DNA from: Liolophura sinensis
Taxonomy: Eukaryota; Mollusca; Polyplacophora; Chitonida; Chitonidae
Assembly (NCBI RefSeq): GCF_032854445.1
Contig: NC_088300.1
Location: forward strand, 23,605,608 to 23,669,607
Length of the DNA: 64,000 nt
Direction of reading: 5' to 3'
Made by a program: the position numbers and the translations under genes. This document shows positions 23,892-35,433 of this stretch, piece by piece. Under the pieces are notes generated by a model. It saw nothing but the letters and a program-made list of their open reading frames with translations. It had not been told where the DNA came from and made no database searches. The stretch's first letter is position 1. Every line of letters begins with the position of its first letter.

Positions 23892-24349
23892 TAACTTTGA
23901 TTTACAGTAATATGGGTCATGAAGCCGTCGTGTGATGCAAAATGATCAGCATCTTTGCAAACTTTCTTTATATATTTATTTTATTGTATTTAATGCCAAA
24001 CTGAAACATTTTTTGCCATATGTAATGGGGGCCAGTTTCACTTGATGAGGTATTTGGAGTGTCTGATGTAAACCACTGAGCTAAGGCGGGTTAATGTCAA
24101 ACTCTTCCACTAGTAAAATATGTCATATTGGTGAATGGAAAGTGGTCTCTAGGGAACGTCGTCCTCTTCTTATCACGAAGAACCCGAGATTAGTGAACGT
24201 ATTTGAGAATCCGAGAATGGGATCGCACCCTTTGAGGATTTGACAGCTTGACCTCATATATCATTCATGCAGGGAGAAATTAAGAGAAAATTACCATGTT
24301 CGTCCATTGCAATTATCTAAAAACATTTCTAACAAGAAAAGAACTGTTG

Positions 24350-27300
24350 TGTTTGATATGGCTTGTGTCTGTCATGGGTTGCGTCCGTCTTGTATTGTGT
24401 CTGACATTGGTTGTGTTCGTCATGGGTTGTGTCTGACAAGGGTTGTATCTGACACGGGTTGTGTCTGACATGAGATGTGTCTGGCACTGGTTTTGTCTGT
24501 CATTGGTTGTGTCTGATATGGGTGGTGTTTGACATGGGCTGTGTCTGTCATGGTTGTGTATGCCATGGGTTATGGCTGTCATGATTTGTGTCTTCCATGG
24601 GATGTGTCTGCCAACAATTGAGTCTGTCATGGGGCGTGGGTTGTGTCTTTTGTGTGTTGTGTCTGTCGTGAGTTTTGTCTGTCGTAGATTGTGCCTGTCT
24701 TGGGTTGAATCTGTCACGAGTTGAGCCTGTCATGGGTTGTGTCGGACATGGGTTGTGTCGGACATGGGTTGTGTCTGTCGTGGGTTGTGTCCGTCGTGGG
24801 TTGTGTCTTACATAGGTTGTGTCTCCCATAGGTTGTGTTTCACACCCATGTTCTGACATGGGTTGTGTCTGACATGGGTTGTGTCTGACGTGGGTTGTGT
24901 CTGCCATGGGTTGTATCTGTCATGGTTGTGTCTGATATGGGTTGTGTCTGATATGGGCTGTGTCTGTCATGGTTGTGTCTGACGTGGGTTGTTTCTGTCA
25001 TGGGTTGTGTCTGTCATGGTTGTGTCTGATATTGGTTGTGTCTGACATGGGCAGTGTCTGTCATGGTTGTGTATGCCATGGGTTGCGGCTGTCATGATTT
25101 GTGTTTGCCAACGATTGTGTCTGTCATGGGACGTGAGTTGCGTTTTTTGTGGGTTGTGTCTGTCGTGAGTTTTGTCTGTCGTAGATTGTGCCTGTCTTGG
25201 GTTGAGTCTGTCACGAGTTGTGTCTGACATGGGTTGCATCTGTAATGGTTGTGTCTGTCATGGGTTGTGTCTGTCATGGTCTGTGTCTTCCAAGGGTTGT
25301 GTTTGCCAATGGTTGTGTCTGCCAGTGGCTGTGCCTGCCAGTGGCCGTGTCTGCAAATTGTTGCGTCTGTCATGGGTTGTGTCTAACAGGGTTGTGTCTG
25401 ACGTGGTTTGTCCGTCGTAGATTGTGCCTGTCTTGGGTTGAGCCTGACATGGGCTGTATCTGTCATGATTGTGTATGCCATGGGTTGTAGCTGTCATGGG
25501 TTGTGTCTTCCAAGGGTTGTGTCTGCCAACAGTGGTGTTTGTCATGGGTTGTGTCTGACATGGGTTGTGTCTGTGGTGGGTTTTGTCTGTCGTGGGTTGT
25601 GTCCGTCGTGGGTTGTGCCCGTCGTGGGTTGTGTCTGACATAGGTTAGTGTTAAACGTTGTTTTGGAAATGGATCTTGCGATTATCGACTTGGAACGCCC
25701 TTTACGGACTACGAATGGTATATTAATGCCAAACACAATGCTTATATTCACATAGGTTGTATTTCACATGGGCTGTGTCTGTTATGGGTTGTGTCTTTCA
25801 CGAACTGTGTCAAACATGGGTTGTGGCTGTCATGGTTTGTGTCTTCCAAGGGCTTTGTTTGCCAATGGCTGTGTCTGTCATGGGTTGTGTCTGACATGGG
25901 TTGTGTCTGGCGTGGGTTGTGTCCGTTGTGGGTTGTGTCTGACATAGGTTGTGTTTGACATGGGCTGTGTCTTTTATGGGCTGTGTCTGACATGGGTGGT
26001 ATCTGACGTGGGTTGTGTCTGCCATGGGTTGTATCTGTCGTCGGTTGTGTCTGTCGTGGGTTGTGTCTGTCGTGGGTTGTGTCTCACATAGATTGTGTCT
26101 GTCATGGGTTGTATCTGACATGGGTTGTGGCTGACGCGGGTTGTGTCTGCCAATGTATGTGTCTGCCATGGGTTGTGTCTGTCATGGATTGTGTCTGACG
26201 GGGGTTGTGTCTGGCGTGGATTGTGTCCGTCGTGGGTTGTGTCCGTTGTGGGCTGTGGCTGTCATGGGTTGTGTCTGCTATGGTTTGTGTCTACCAAAGG
26301 TTGTGTCTGTCATGGGTTGTGTTTGCCAATGGTTGTGTCTGTCATGGGTTGTGTTTGCCAATGATTGTGTCTGTCATGGATTGTGCTTGCCAATGGTTGT
26401 GTCTGTCATGGGTTGTGTCTGTCGTGGGTTGTGTCTGTAGTGGGTTGTGTCTTACATAGGTTGTGTCTGCCTTGGGATGTGTTTGTCATGGGTTGTGTCT
26501 GACATGGGTTGTGCTTTTGTGGGTTGTGTCTGTCGTGGGTTTTGTCTATCGCAGATTGTGCCTGTCTTGGGTTGAGTCTGTCACGAGTTGTGTCTGTCAT
26601 AGGTTGTATATGCTATGGTTTGTGTCTACCAATGGTTGTGTCTGCCATGGGTTGTGTTTACCAATGGTTGTGCCTGTCATGGATTGTGCTTGCCAATGGC
26701 TGTGTCTGCCTTGGGTTGTGTCTGTCATGGGTTGTGTCTGACATGGGTTGTGCTTTTGTGGGCTGTGTCTGTCATAGGTTGTATATGCTATGGTTTGTGT
26801 TTGCCAATGGTTGTGTCTGTCATGGATTGTGCTTGCCAATGGTTGTGTCTGCCTTGGGTTGTGTCTGTCATGGGTTGTGTCTGACAAGGGTAGTGCCTGG
26901 CAACAGTTGTGTCTCACATGGTCTTTGTCTGACTTGGGTTGTGTCTGACATTGGTTGTGTCTGTCATGGGTTGTGTCTGACATGTGTTGTGTCTAACATA
27001 AGCTGTGTCCGTCATGGTTGTGTCTGACATGGGGTATGTCTGACATGGGTTGGTTATAACATAGGTTGTGTCTTGCATAAGTTTTGTGGGTTGTGTCTGT
27101 CATGGGTTGTGTCAGACATGGACTGTGTCTGACAAAGATTGTGTCTGACATGTGTTGTGTCTGACATGGGCTGTGTTTGTCATGGGCTCTGTCTGTCATG
27201 GGCTGTGTCTGACATGGGTTCTCTCTAACATAGGTTGTGTCTGACATGGGTTGTGTCTGATATGCTTTTTGTCTCACATGCTTTTTGTCTCACATGCTTT

Positions 27301-29545
27301 GTGTTTCAAATAGCCTTTGTCTGACATGGACTGTGTCTGACATGGGTTGTGTCTTACATGGGCTGTGTCTGACATGGGTTGTATCTGACATTGGTTGTGT
27401 TTTGCATGGACTGTCCCTGACATGGGCCGTGTCTGTCATGGGCTGTGTGTGAAATGGTCTGTGTCTGACATAGATTGTGTCTGGCATACGCTGTTCCTGT
27501 CAAGGGTTTTGTCTGACATGGATGGTATGTGACACAGGTTGTGTCCGACATGGGTTGTGTCTGACACGGGTTGGGTCTGACATGGGTTGCGTCTGTCATG
27601 GACCGTGTCTGACATGGACTGTGTCTGTCATGGGCTGTGTGTGAAATTGTCTGTGTCTGACATAGGCTGTTTCTGTCATGGGTTTTGTCTGACATGAAAG
27701 GTATGTGACACAGGTTGTGTCCGACATGGGTTGTGTCCGACATGGGTTGTGTCTGACATGGGTGGTGTCTGACATGGGTTGTGTCTGACATGGGTTGTGT
27801 CTGCCATTGCTTTTGTCTGCCATGGGTTGAGTCTGTCATGGGTTGCGTCTGACATGGGTTGCGTCTGACATGGGTTGTGTCTGACATGGGTTGTGTCTGA
27901 CATGCGTGGCGTGTGACATAGGTTGCGTCTGACATGGGTTGTGTCTGACATGGGCTGTGTCTGACATGGGTTGTGTCTGACATGGGTTGCGTCTGACATT
28001 GGTTGCGTCTGTCATGGGTTGTGTCTGACATGGTTTGTGTCTGACATTGGTTGCGTCTGTCATGGGTTGCGTCTGACATGGTTTGTGTCCGTCATGGGTT
28101 GTGTCTGACATTGGTTGTGTCTGACATTGGTTGCGTCTGAGATGGGTGGTGTCTGACATGGGTTGTGTCTGACATGGGTTGTGTCTGACATGGGTGGTGT
28201 CCGTCATGGACTGTGTCTGACAAAGGTGTTGTGTCTGACATGGGTTGTGTCTGCCATGGGTTTTGTGTGACATTGGTTGCGTCTGTCATGGGTTTCGTCT
28301 GACATGGGTTGTGTCTGACATTAGTTGTGGCTGACATGGGTTGTGGCTGACATGGGTTGTGTCTGGCATGGGTTGCGTCTGACATGGGTTGTGTCTGCCA
28401 ATGGTTGTGTCTGCCATGGGTTGTGTCTGACATGGGTGGTAACTGTCATGGGTTGTGTCTGACATGGGTTGTGTCTGTCATGGGTTGTGGCTGTAATGGG
28501 TTGTGTCTGACATGGGTTGTGTCTGACATGGGTTGTGTTCGTCATGGGTTGTGTCCGTCATGGGTTTTGTCTGACATGGGTTGTGTTGGTTGCGTCTGAC
28601 ATGGGTTGTGTATGCCAATGGTTGTGTCTGCCATGGGTTGTATCTCACATTGGTGGTGTTTGACATGGGTTGTGTCTGACATGGGTTGTGTCTGACATGG
28701 GTTGTGTCTGTCATGGGTGGTGTCTGACATGGGTGGTGTCTGACATGGGTTGTGTTTGACATGGGTGGTGTCTCTAATGGGTGGTGTCTGACATGGGTTG
28801 CGTCTGTCATGGGTTGCGTCTGACATGGGTTGTGGCTGACATGGGTTGTGGCTGACATGGGTTGTGTCTGCCAGTGGTTGTGACTGCCATGGGTTGTGTC
28901 TGACATGGGTGGTGTCTGCCATGGGTTGTGTCTGTCATGGGTTGTGTCTGTCATGGGTTGTGTCTGACATGGGTTGTGTCTCTCATGGGTTGTGTCCGTC
29001 ATGGGTTGTGTCCGTCATGGGTTGTGTCCGTCATAGGTTTTGTCTGACATGGGTTGTGTCTGACATGGGTTGTGTCTGACATGGGTTGCGTCTGACATGA
29101 GTTGTGTCTGCCAATGGTTGTGTCTGCCATGGGTTGTGTCTGACATTGGTGGTGTTTGACATGGGTTGTGGCTGACATGGGTTGTGTCCGTCATGGGTGG
29201 TGTCTGACATGGGTGATGTCTGACATGGGTTGTGTCTGACATGGGTTGTGTCTGTCATGGGTGTTGTCTGACATGGGTTGTGGCTGACATGGGTGGTGTC
29301 TGACATGGGTTGTGGCTGTCATGGGTGGTGTCTGACATGGGTTGTGTCTGTCATGTGTGGTGTGCGTCATGGGTTGTGTCTGACATGGGTTGTGTCTGAC
29401 ATGGGTTGTGTCTGACATGGGTGGTGCCTGTCATGGGTTGTGGCTGACATGGGTGGTGTCTGACATGGGTTGTGGCTGACATGGGTTGTGGCTGACATGG
29501 GTGGTGTCTGACATGGGTTGTGGCTGACATGGGTGGTGTCTGATG
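24350..29545. repeat. Giant 16-bp minisatellite array, about 325 copies
   Basis: The commonest unit is TGACATGGGTTGTGTC, with TGTCATGG, TGCCATGG and TGCCAATGG variants. The plus strand is G/T-rich. The right third (about 27.8-29.5 kb) is the most uniform and the left third the most diverged. A 104-bp non-repeat insert lies at 25647-25750. Because 16 is not a multiple of 3 and the common unit has no stop on either strand, long frames with a 16-residue period appear on both strands (DTTHVRHNPCQTQPMS on the minus, CLTWVVSVMGCVCHGL on the plus). The longest is 241 codons, at 27354-28079. None should be taken as a gene. Higher-order repeats are present. Confidence 0.95.
25647..25750. other. 104-bp non-repeat interruption in the 16-bp array
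   Basis: GTTTTGGAAATGGATCTTGC and GGAACGCCCTTTACGGACTA are unrelated to the 16-bp unit. ACATAGGTT occurs on both sides (25638-25646 and 25750-25758). That is either a target duplication or simply the common monomer variant. The insert has no recognised match in the window. Confidence 0.7.
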
Positions 29546-30169
29546 TGTCATGGAATATGATCACAGCAATCCTGCACTATCGTCGTCATGCGAGTGTGGA
29601 CAATGTGAAAACCTGGAGACAGTCGGGGAAAAACTGTCATGAGTCGAGGATGAACGAGAGGCAGTCCGAGCATTTTTTGGTCAAGAGCTGCAGGCTGCAC
29701 ACTTTGATCATCTCGGAAGACGATGATACTGGGGTGAGAGGCAAACTTTGATGTCCCTTCTTCCGAGAGGATTGTGTTATGTTTTCGGGCAATTTCCTGT
29801 CGTCATGAGTTTTGATTTGATTTTTACAAGGTTACCCTCATAAGACGTAAAAAAGAGAGACATGAGATTTGGAAAACATGAGCTTACCCATAAATCATAT
29901 TACATTATAGTTTGATGAGAGAGGAAATATGTCGTATTTAACTTTGTTTCAAGCCCTGTGCCAAGAAGTTAATGTTTTCACCGTGTTCTATTTTGGATGT
30001 GTATGTGTCATTTTGTGTTTCTCTCTCTTGCGCGGAAAACATGTTCTGTCTGGATTGACCTTGTCTTAAGTATTGATATATTAAGGTTTGGCGTCATTTT
30101 GGATCGATTCTTCAACTGACAAGAAAAGCTACAAGCCTTGTATGTAGTGGGGAAACTGTTCATGAATGT
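29546..30169. other. Intergenic DNA, nothing recognised
   Basis: A 77-codon frame at 29518-29751 starts inside the repeat array and continues for about 65 codons beyond it. It shows no recognisable domain. Confidence 0.35.
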
Positions 30170-30343
30170 CTTATTTATTTATCTACATGTATTAGATGTT
30201 TAATAGCGTTAAGGGACGCTATTCAGGTTTACGGGTGGAGGAGACGGCAGTGACCAGTGAAACCCGCCACCCTTCTCAAACGGCCTCATAACACAACTGA
30301 CTTAGAGCTTAAAACTGCAGCCTACTTGGCTAGACCTGTGGCC
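30170..30343 (-). mobile_element. Second SINE-like family, copy 2
   Basis: The complement begins GGCCACAGGTCTAGCCAAGT, has GAGAAGGGTGGCGGGTTTCA, CTCCTCCACCCGTAAACCTG and GCGTCCC, and ends in AGATAAATAAATAAG. It matches the body order of the copy at 10.17 kb. Confidence 0.45.
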
Positions 30344-31089
30344 GATTCCTTAAAGCCGTTTCTTTTAAGTTAAAAATTTCAAATACGATCTTAATGTTTA
30401 TTTTTTGGCTTTAGAAATGTTTTCTCCAGCTCATAAATGTTACCTTATGAAAAATGTATCAAATTTTGACTCAAGTCAATCATGATTTTGTGGGATTGGC
30501 CACTGGATTCGAGTCTGCGGACTCATTAATCACAAACGCCATCGGCTGCTGAGAGACGATTGAGTGAGGCAAAGATGGTCTCTGTTTCTTTTAAGATATC
30601 GTAATGGTGTACTGGACTGTTGACCTTGAATCGAATGAATGTAATATGTCGATGTAGCAAAAGATACGCAGTAAACAAAGGGCTTGTAAAGAACAACTAT
30701 ACAGACACACCGTATTGACATGAGCAAAGGCTTGCTAATCTGGAACGATTGTTTTTGTCACAACTTATATCTGAACTTGGATTTGAACATATACCAAAAT
30801 TTTGCTGCTAAAAAAAAGAAATTAAAAAAATATATAAGTAGTAGAATAGAAAGTCCTCAGATAAGTGACATTTTTAGAAGTCTGATTCAGGTCTTAAACA
30901 TCTTCCGGGCCTCGTATTTAGCAAGCGAGTCATGAAATGCATGCCCATGCAAGTAAAGCGTAGAAAAAGAAAGAACTTTGATTGTGGTTGTTATTGCAGT
31001 AAAAAAGCAATGTACAAATTTTAAACTTCCTAGAACAAAACATTTTAATTGTAGTTGTTCTTGAATTTTCGACATGAACATTCTTGAAC
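30344..31089. other. Intergenic DNA, nothing recognised
   Basis: A+T-rich. No feature beyond short A runs. Confidence 0.35.
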
Positions 31090-31235
31090 GCTTTACGCCG
31101 TAGTCAGGAATATTTTACTCATATGACCGCGGTCACCATTATGGTTGGAGGAAACCAGGCAGAACCCGAAGGAAACCCACTGCCATCCGCACGTTGCTGC
31201 AGACTTTTCCTTGGTACGTTTCGCAGAAGATGTCT
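31090..31235 (-). mobile_element. tRNA-derived SINE, 5' truncated
   Basis: CTTTACGCCGTAGTCAGGAA, CATTATGGTTGGAGGAAACC and AACCCACTGCCATCCGCACG match the 3' half of the family on the minus strand. The tRNA head is missing, and the segment ends beside a run of T at 31247-31264. Confidence 0.8.
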
Positions 31236-31727
31236 GTCTGCTTGGGTTTTTTTTTTTTTTTTTTGGTTTTTCACACAAAAATGTGGTTTCTTGATACATA
31301 TGGTAACCAGACATTTTCAAATGTGGTAGATTGTTGGATTATTGGAATACTTACATCATGTGTTTCCACTATACTGCAGCACTCTGCCGTGGAAGTGATT
31401 ATGTGGTAGCGATTGGCTCTGAGAGTACGTACTGAGGAAGGAATAGCATTCGACTCGCAAAATCCTCTACAAGCGTTTGTAGTAACATTAAATGCTAAAC
31501 ATCCATCCACTTCCACTGTTCTGGTGTGTGCTGAAATGAGAAAGCCAGAAAATGGGGTTCATATCAATTACAGCTAACAGTAATTCCTGAAGGTATTATG
31601 CTTCCATTCGTGGTCGTTTTCTTAGATACTCAATTTCTTCTTTGCAAGACACGCCTCGAGCGGTTTCGAATCTGTACAGTGCAAACTCGACGTGAATTTA
31701 CACGAAGCCGGCAAAAGCTGGACCTTA

Positions 31728-31850
31728 TTAGTGAGAGGCTCCTGGGTCACGTTTGATTGACACGACCGCTGGACTTAATCATGCGACCTCAATGGTCAAG
31801 GACAGATCGGTGAAGAGTGACCATTTAAATGACTGAGCCAGTGAGGAGCT
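31728..31850 (-). mobile_element. Possible tRNA-like SINE head, very diverged
   Basis: TTAGTGAGAGGCTCCTGGGT and, near 31832, GACTGAGCCAGTGAGG resemble the GGTGAGAGGCTCCTGGGTCA and ACTGAGCCACGGAGG blocks of the SINE head, but the sequence between them does not match. It may be a different SINE that shares a tRNA-like start. Confidence 0.3.
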
Positions 31851-31859
31851 CTATATTTT

Positions 31860-33870
31860 ACATCGGGTAATTATTTTGTTTGTGTATGTTTGCGCTTGAA
31901 AAGACGCGTTCTATTCGAGAGAACAGGCATTGATTCGTGTGTCAGAATAAAGACATTTGACGAGTCAGAATTGTGTTCTAGTTATCCTTCGGGTTTTATG
32001 TCCTGTAGAAGCAGAACATCATTTACACCTACATGTCATAGTCTGTGGGGTAAAAAAGTTTGTTCAATTGAATATTTATTTCCTAACTCTAAAAATAACA
32101 CTCACATATGAAATCGCTTTAAAGTGTCATGTATCGGTCTTGATTGTGGAAACAAGATTTTATTTTTCCAGCGAGATGTCTAGACACAAAACGTTGTATT
32201 GATTTGTGAAGCCGTCCAGTGTTTTGTCTCGTCGTAGTCACCGTGTTAAGTAATGGTAACTATCGAACTCAAAAACATCTTTCATTAGTTGATGTGCTTG
32301 AGTCTCCACTCAGGTCATAATCAATTACCTGCCCACAATTCTTCCTGACATGTAGCAGATCCAGGGAAATACAATAAATGAAATCGTAATGTTTATCAAG
32401 TCCATGCAACTGCACACGTTCCATGTTTGACGCAAAATATGGCTACTTTTCTAAATAAAAAAAAAACTGTGTGAAGAAATGGCGATTCTTACAAAAAGCG
32501 AAATTTCATTGTTCTATTTGACACGTTTAAATTTGACCCACGGGATGTCCATACGGCAGGTAAATGGTCTCTTCTGTGGGAGGCCAAAAGTTGGAATATT
32601 CAAAAGCAAAAAAATAGTAAAGGCGAAAAATAGCGCAACAGAAACATCAAATTTAAATAAAGATATTATGTACTTTAAAATAATATTTAAATTAAAATTG
32701 TATCTGTTATTCAATAAATATATTTACACAGCGATTTAAACTTTTTTTTAATTTTCAAAAGATGGACTGTTGACAACAAAATCCATGGCCTTGAGTGTGG
32801 TCATTTTACTTAAATTTGGTTAAGGCTGCCTATATTTATTTAACACAGCCACAGAATGCCACAAAAATAAATAGTCCTTGGCGATAACCTCAGAGCTTTC
32901 CAGGTTGTGCCCAGCACATGCCTTCTAGGTCAATAAAGTTGACCGACAAGTCTTTCTGGAATACTCGTTGGTTCTGTCGCTTTTTCCACAAACAGTGACC
33001 GGCCCTTGACCAATTAGACCCTATTAATAGAACTCAGCTTCCGTAAAATCAGCTACGGCTTTACCTCGGGTGGTTTAGTCAGGTGTCTGGAAAAGGAATG
33101 TAATTTCCAAAGGCTCTTTGCAGTGTCCTTTAGCAAACAACCTGGCCACTGTGCCTAAAAGTGCAATATTCATGAGTATGGCATAAAAGCCGATTGAATT
33201 AAACAAATAAAGAAATGGATATTCAGAAAAGGCGACTGTCCAGTCACACATGCCTAGTGTATGCCACACACTTGATGACCACACGTCACACATAACAAAA
33301 GAAACAAACGATGATGATATATGTCCCGGATTTCGAGGTGAGCAAGATTTTGTTTGACGCCAAAATGTGATCAGCTGATGTCAGGACTTAGTGAGAGAAC
33401 AATTTGACTCAAAAGGAAAAGTATTTGATCCAGGGGAATCTATGTTGTTAATGATCGGATTTTGTGGCCTTAGCATAATGAATGGAAAATGACCAAATCC
33501 TTTGACAAACGTATTTCACCTGTGTAGACTTATGGAGAGCGGATCTTAATGATGCGACCTTGGCAGTTGATCACGACATGATCTGATGAATCTTAGGTAT
33601 GATCGATCATGTAACGTGGAACAACATGAGAAAGCAAGATTATTCCACGTACTATGTCTCAATATGAATAAGTATGGAAAGACGTATTATATCGTTACTG
33701 TGCTCATGTCTCCGACGATGATTTCATATAGCAGGACTATGCTGCTGCCTCACTGAATTGCCATGCTGAAGACATCGAACAAATCACATCGCGCAGGGTA
33801 AAGATTATTATTTTTTATGTATATGACCTGGCAAAGGACTGAGAGGCCTAAAAGGCTGTAACCAAAAGAC
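31860..33870 (+). repeat. Segment B copy 2
   Basis: Direct paralogue of 16.05-18.56 kb. It carries the SINE end (33.16-33.21 kb) but no 23-bp array, so it shows the pre-array state. A GTTATCCTTCGGGTTTTATG stretch at 31980 matches GTTATCCTTTAGGTTTCAAG at 16191. Confidence 0.7.
33156..33216 (+). mobile_element. SINE 3' remnant in segment B copy 2
   Basis: GTGCAATATTCATGAGTATG, GCATAAAAGCCGATTGAATT and AAACAAATAAAG correspond to GTGAAATATTCTTGAGTACG, GCGTAAAACACCAATC and AAATAAATAA of the consensus. Confidence 0.65.
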
Positions 33871-35170
33871 ATAACCCTAGGGGATTTTATTTACATGCAG
33901 ATACAGTCAGCTTTCATCTACGATACACTCACAAATTATAATAGAAATGTGTTATTTACAATTCCTGTTTGTGCCATTTGAATAGTGATTTTCGTAGTAT
34001 TTGTCCTGACCGCGTCCTATTCCCATCACGCCTTAAGAAACGAAGCTACTCTTGCGGGTGTTGTCATTCACAGGACTTGTTACAAACGGGACAGGCTTTC
34101 TGTCTGGGAAACATTCCACCTCTGAATGAACAAAACAGCGTTCCTCACATTTGCGTAATCCGTGGTAGAAACTCTGCTAAAAGCCCTTAAAACCATAATT
34201 GGGCGACAGCTGTACGTTGCCAGAAGATACAACTTAATCCACAAATTTACTAGATGGCTTTTATCTGTACCTTTCTATCTTGGTGTGTCCAGAAATATTT
34301 CACTGATCGATTTGATCTTAAATTGCAGGATTCAATTTGGCCTGAGATCGGTTGGCCTTCTTCCCAGCTTAGTTTCGAAACTAGAACTCGGTCCTATTAC
34401 CGGTACTGTCCTTAAAGCGTCAAAGCTGTTCGCGACGAATATAGGTTTCCCATAATCTTCAAGTAATTTTAAATTTATATCACCTCATTATTCTGGAATA
34501 ACAAAGATCATAACGTCGCAATTAACATAAATGTAACCCACAACGCCAAACACACAGCATCCGAACTTTGCAAACTACCATTTCGAATCACGTGTCTCCC
34601 TTGCTAGGGCGGTCTCGACTGCTCTTCCGAAAAGTAAGATCTCCTTCTTTTGTGATCATAGTTGCTTATAGTTCCTTTTGTTCATCATTAAAACAATAAT
34701 GAATGTTAGAACTCCCAGACAAGTTGTCAGTCGCCCTTTTAATGGTGTAATCTTCTTAGTTTCAATTCAAGCGTTTTCCGGACGATACCAAGTGTAAACG
34801 ACTCATAATGAAAATTGTGGGTACCGATACATTTATATACATTTATGTTAATTATGATGCTATTGTCTGCATTATTCACGAAAAAAAAACTGATATGAAG
34901 TCAGAATTACTGTAGGATTTAAGGAAACATGTTTTTTGTTTGTGAATTTAAGAGTTCAGGTCAGTGAATCTGAAGGCTAAGGTGGGAAGAATGAAATAGA
35001 TCGAACCAGTCCTATGTTTCATTGCTTACGCCGAGCTCGCGGCCAGTTGTGTTTGTGCATATGTTTAAGTTAAGGAGGCCTGTGGGATGCGGCTGCTTTA
35101 AACGTTGATGGTAAAGTAAACTTGGCGTCTCATGATGTAAGGATCGATTATTGTCATGATAATGTTCACG
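33871..35170. other. Intergenic DNA, nothing recognised
   Basis: The longest frame (34162-34455, 97 codons) is hydrophobic in places but shows no recognisable domain, and no splice or start context supports it. Confidence 0.35.
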
Positions 35171-35433
35171 ATTTATTTATTTCATTAATGTTATTCGATG
35201 TGTTCAATGATGCTTCATTTATACGAAGATGGGTAACACTTTTTGAGAAAGGAAACCGGGCAGAGCATGCAGGAAACCCACGACCATCCGTAGGTTGCTG
35301 TAGACCTCAAAAATGTACGACCAGAGAGGAAACCAGATTTGGGCTGACTTGAACTAACAGCGACCGCGTTACTGATAGGCGCCTGGATCACTGTGCTGTG
35401 CTCGCACGCTAAGCAGTAGGCCACGGAGGCCCC
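35171..35433 (-). mobile_element. tRNA-derived SINE, near full length, diverged
   Basis: It runs from an ATTTATTTAT tail through GGAAACCGGGCAGAGC, AACCCACGACCATCCGTAGG and CAGCGACCGCGTTACTGATA to the tRNA-like head ending GGCCACGGAGGCCCC. The 3' TACGCC block is eroded. ATAATGT lies next to both ends (35159-35165 and 35434-35440) but is too short and offset to accept as a target duplication. Confidence 0.8.

Larger units (their letters stand above)
22060..23970 (+). repeat. Segment A copy 2
   Basis: This is the inverted paralogue of 11.41-13.26 kb, with a family E insertion at 22.39-22.64 kb that the other copy lacks. The best conserved block is 23.45-23.64 kb. Confidence 0.65.

Noticed and set aside
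27354-28079. 241-codon minus-strand frame of repeated DTTHVRHNPCQTQPMS, and similar long frames on both strands at 24.3-29.5 kb
   Set aside because: The 16-bp unit has no stop and is not a multiple of 3, so long frames with a 16-residue period arise automatically on both strands. Indels shift frames freely between units.
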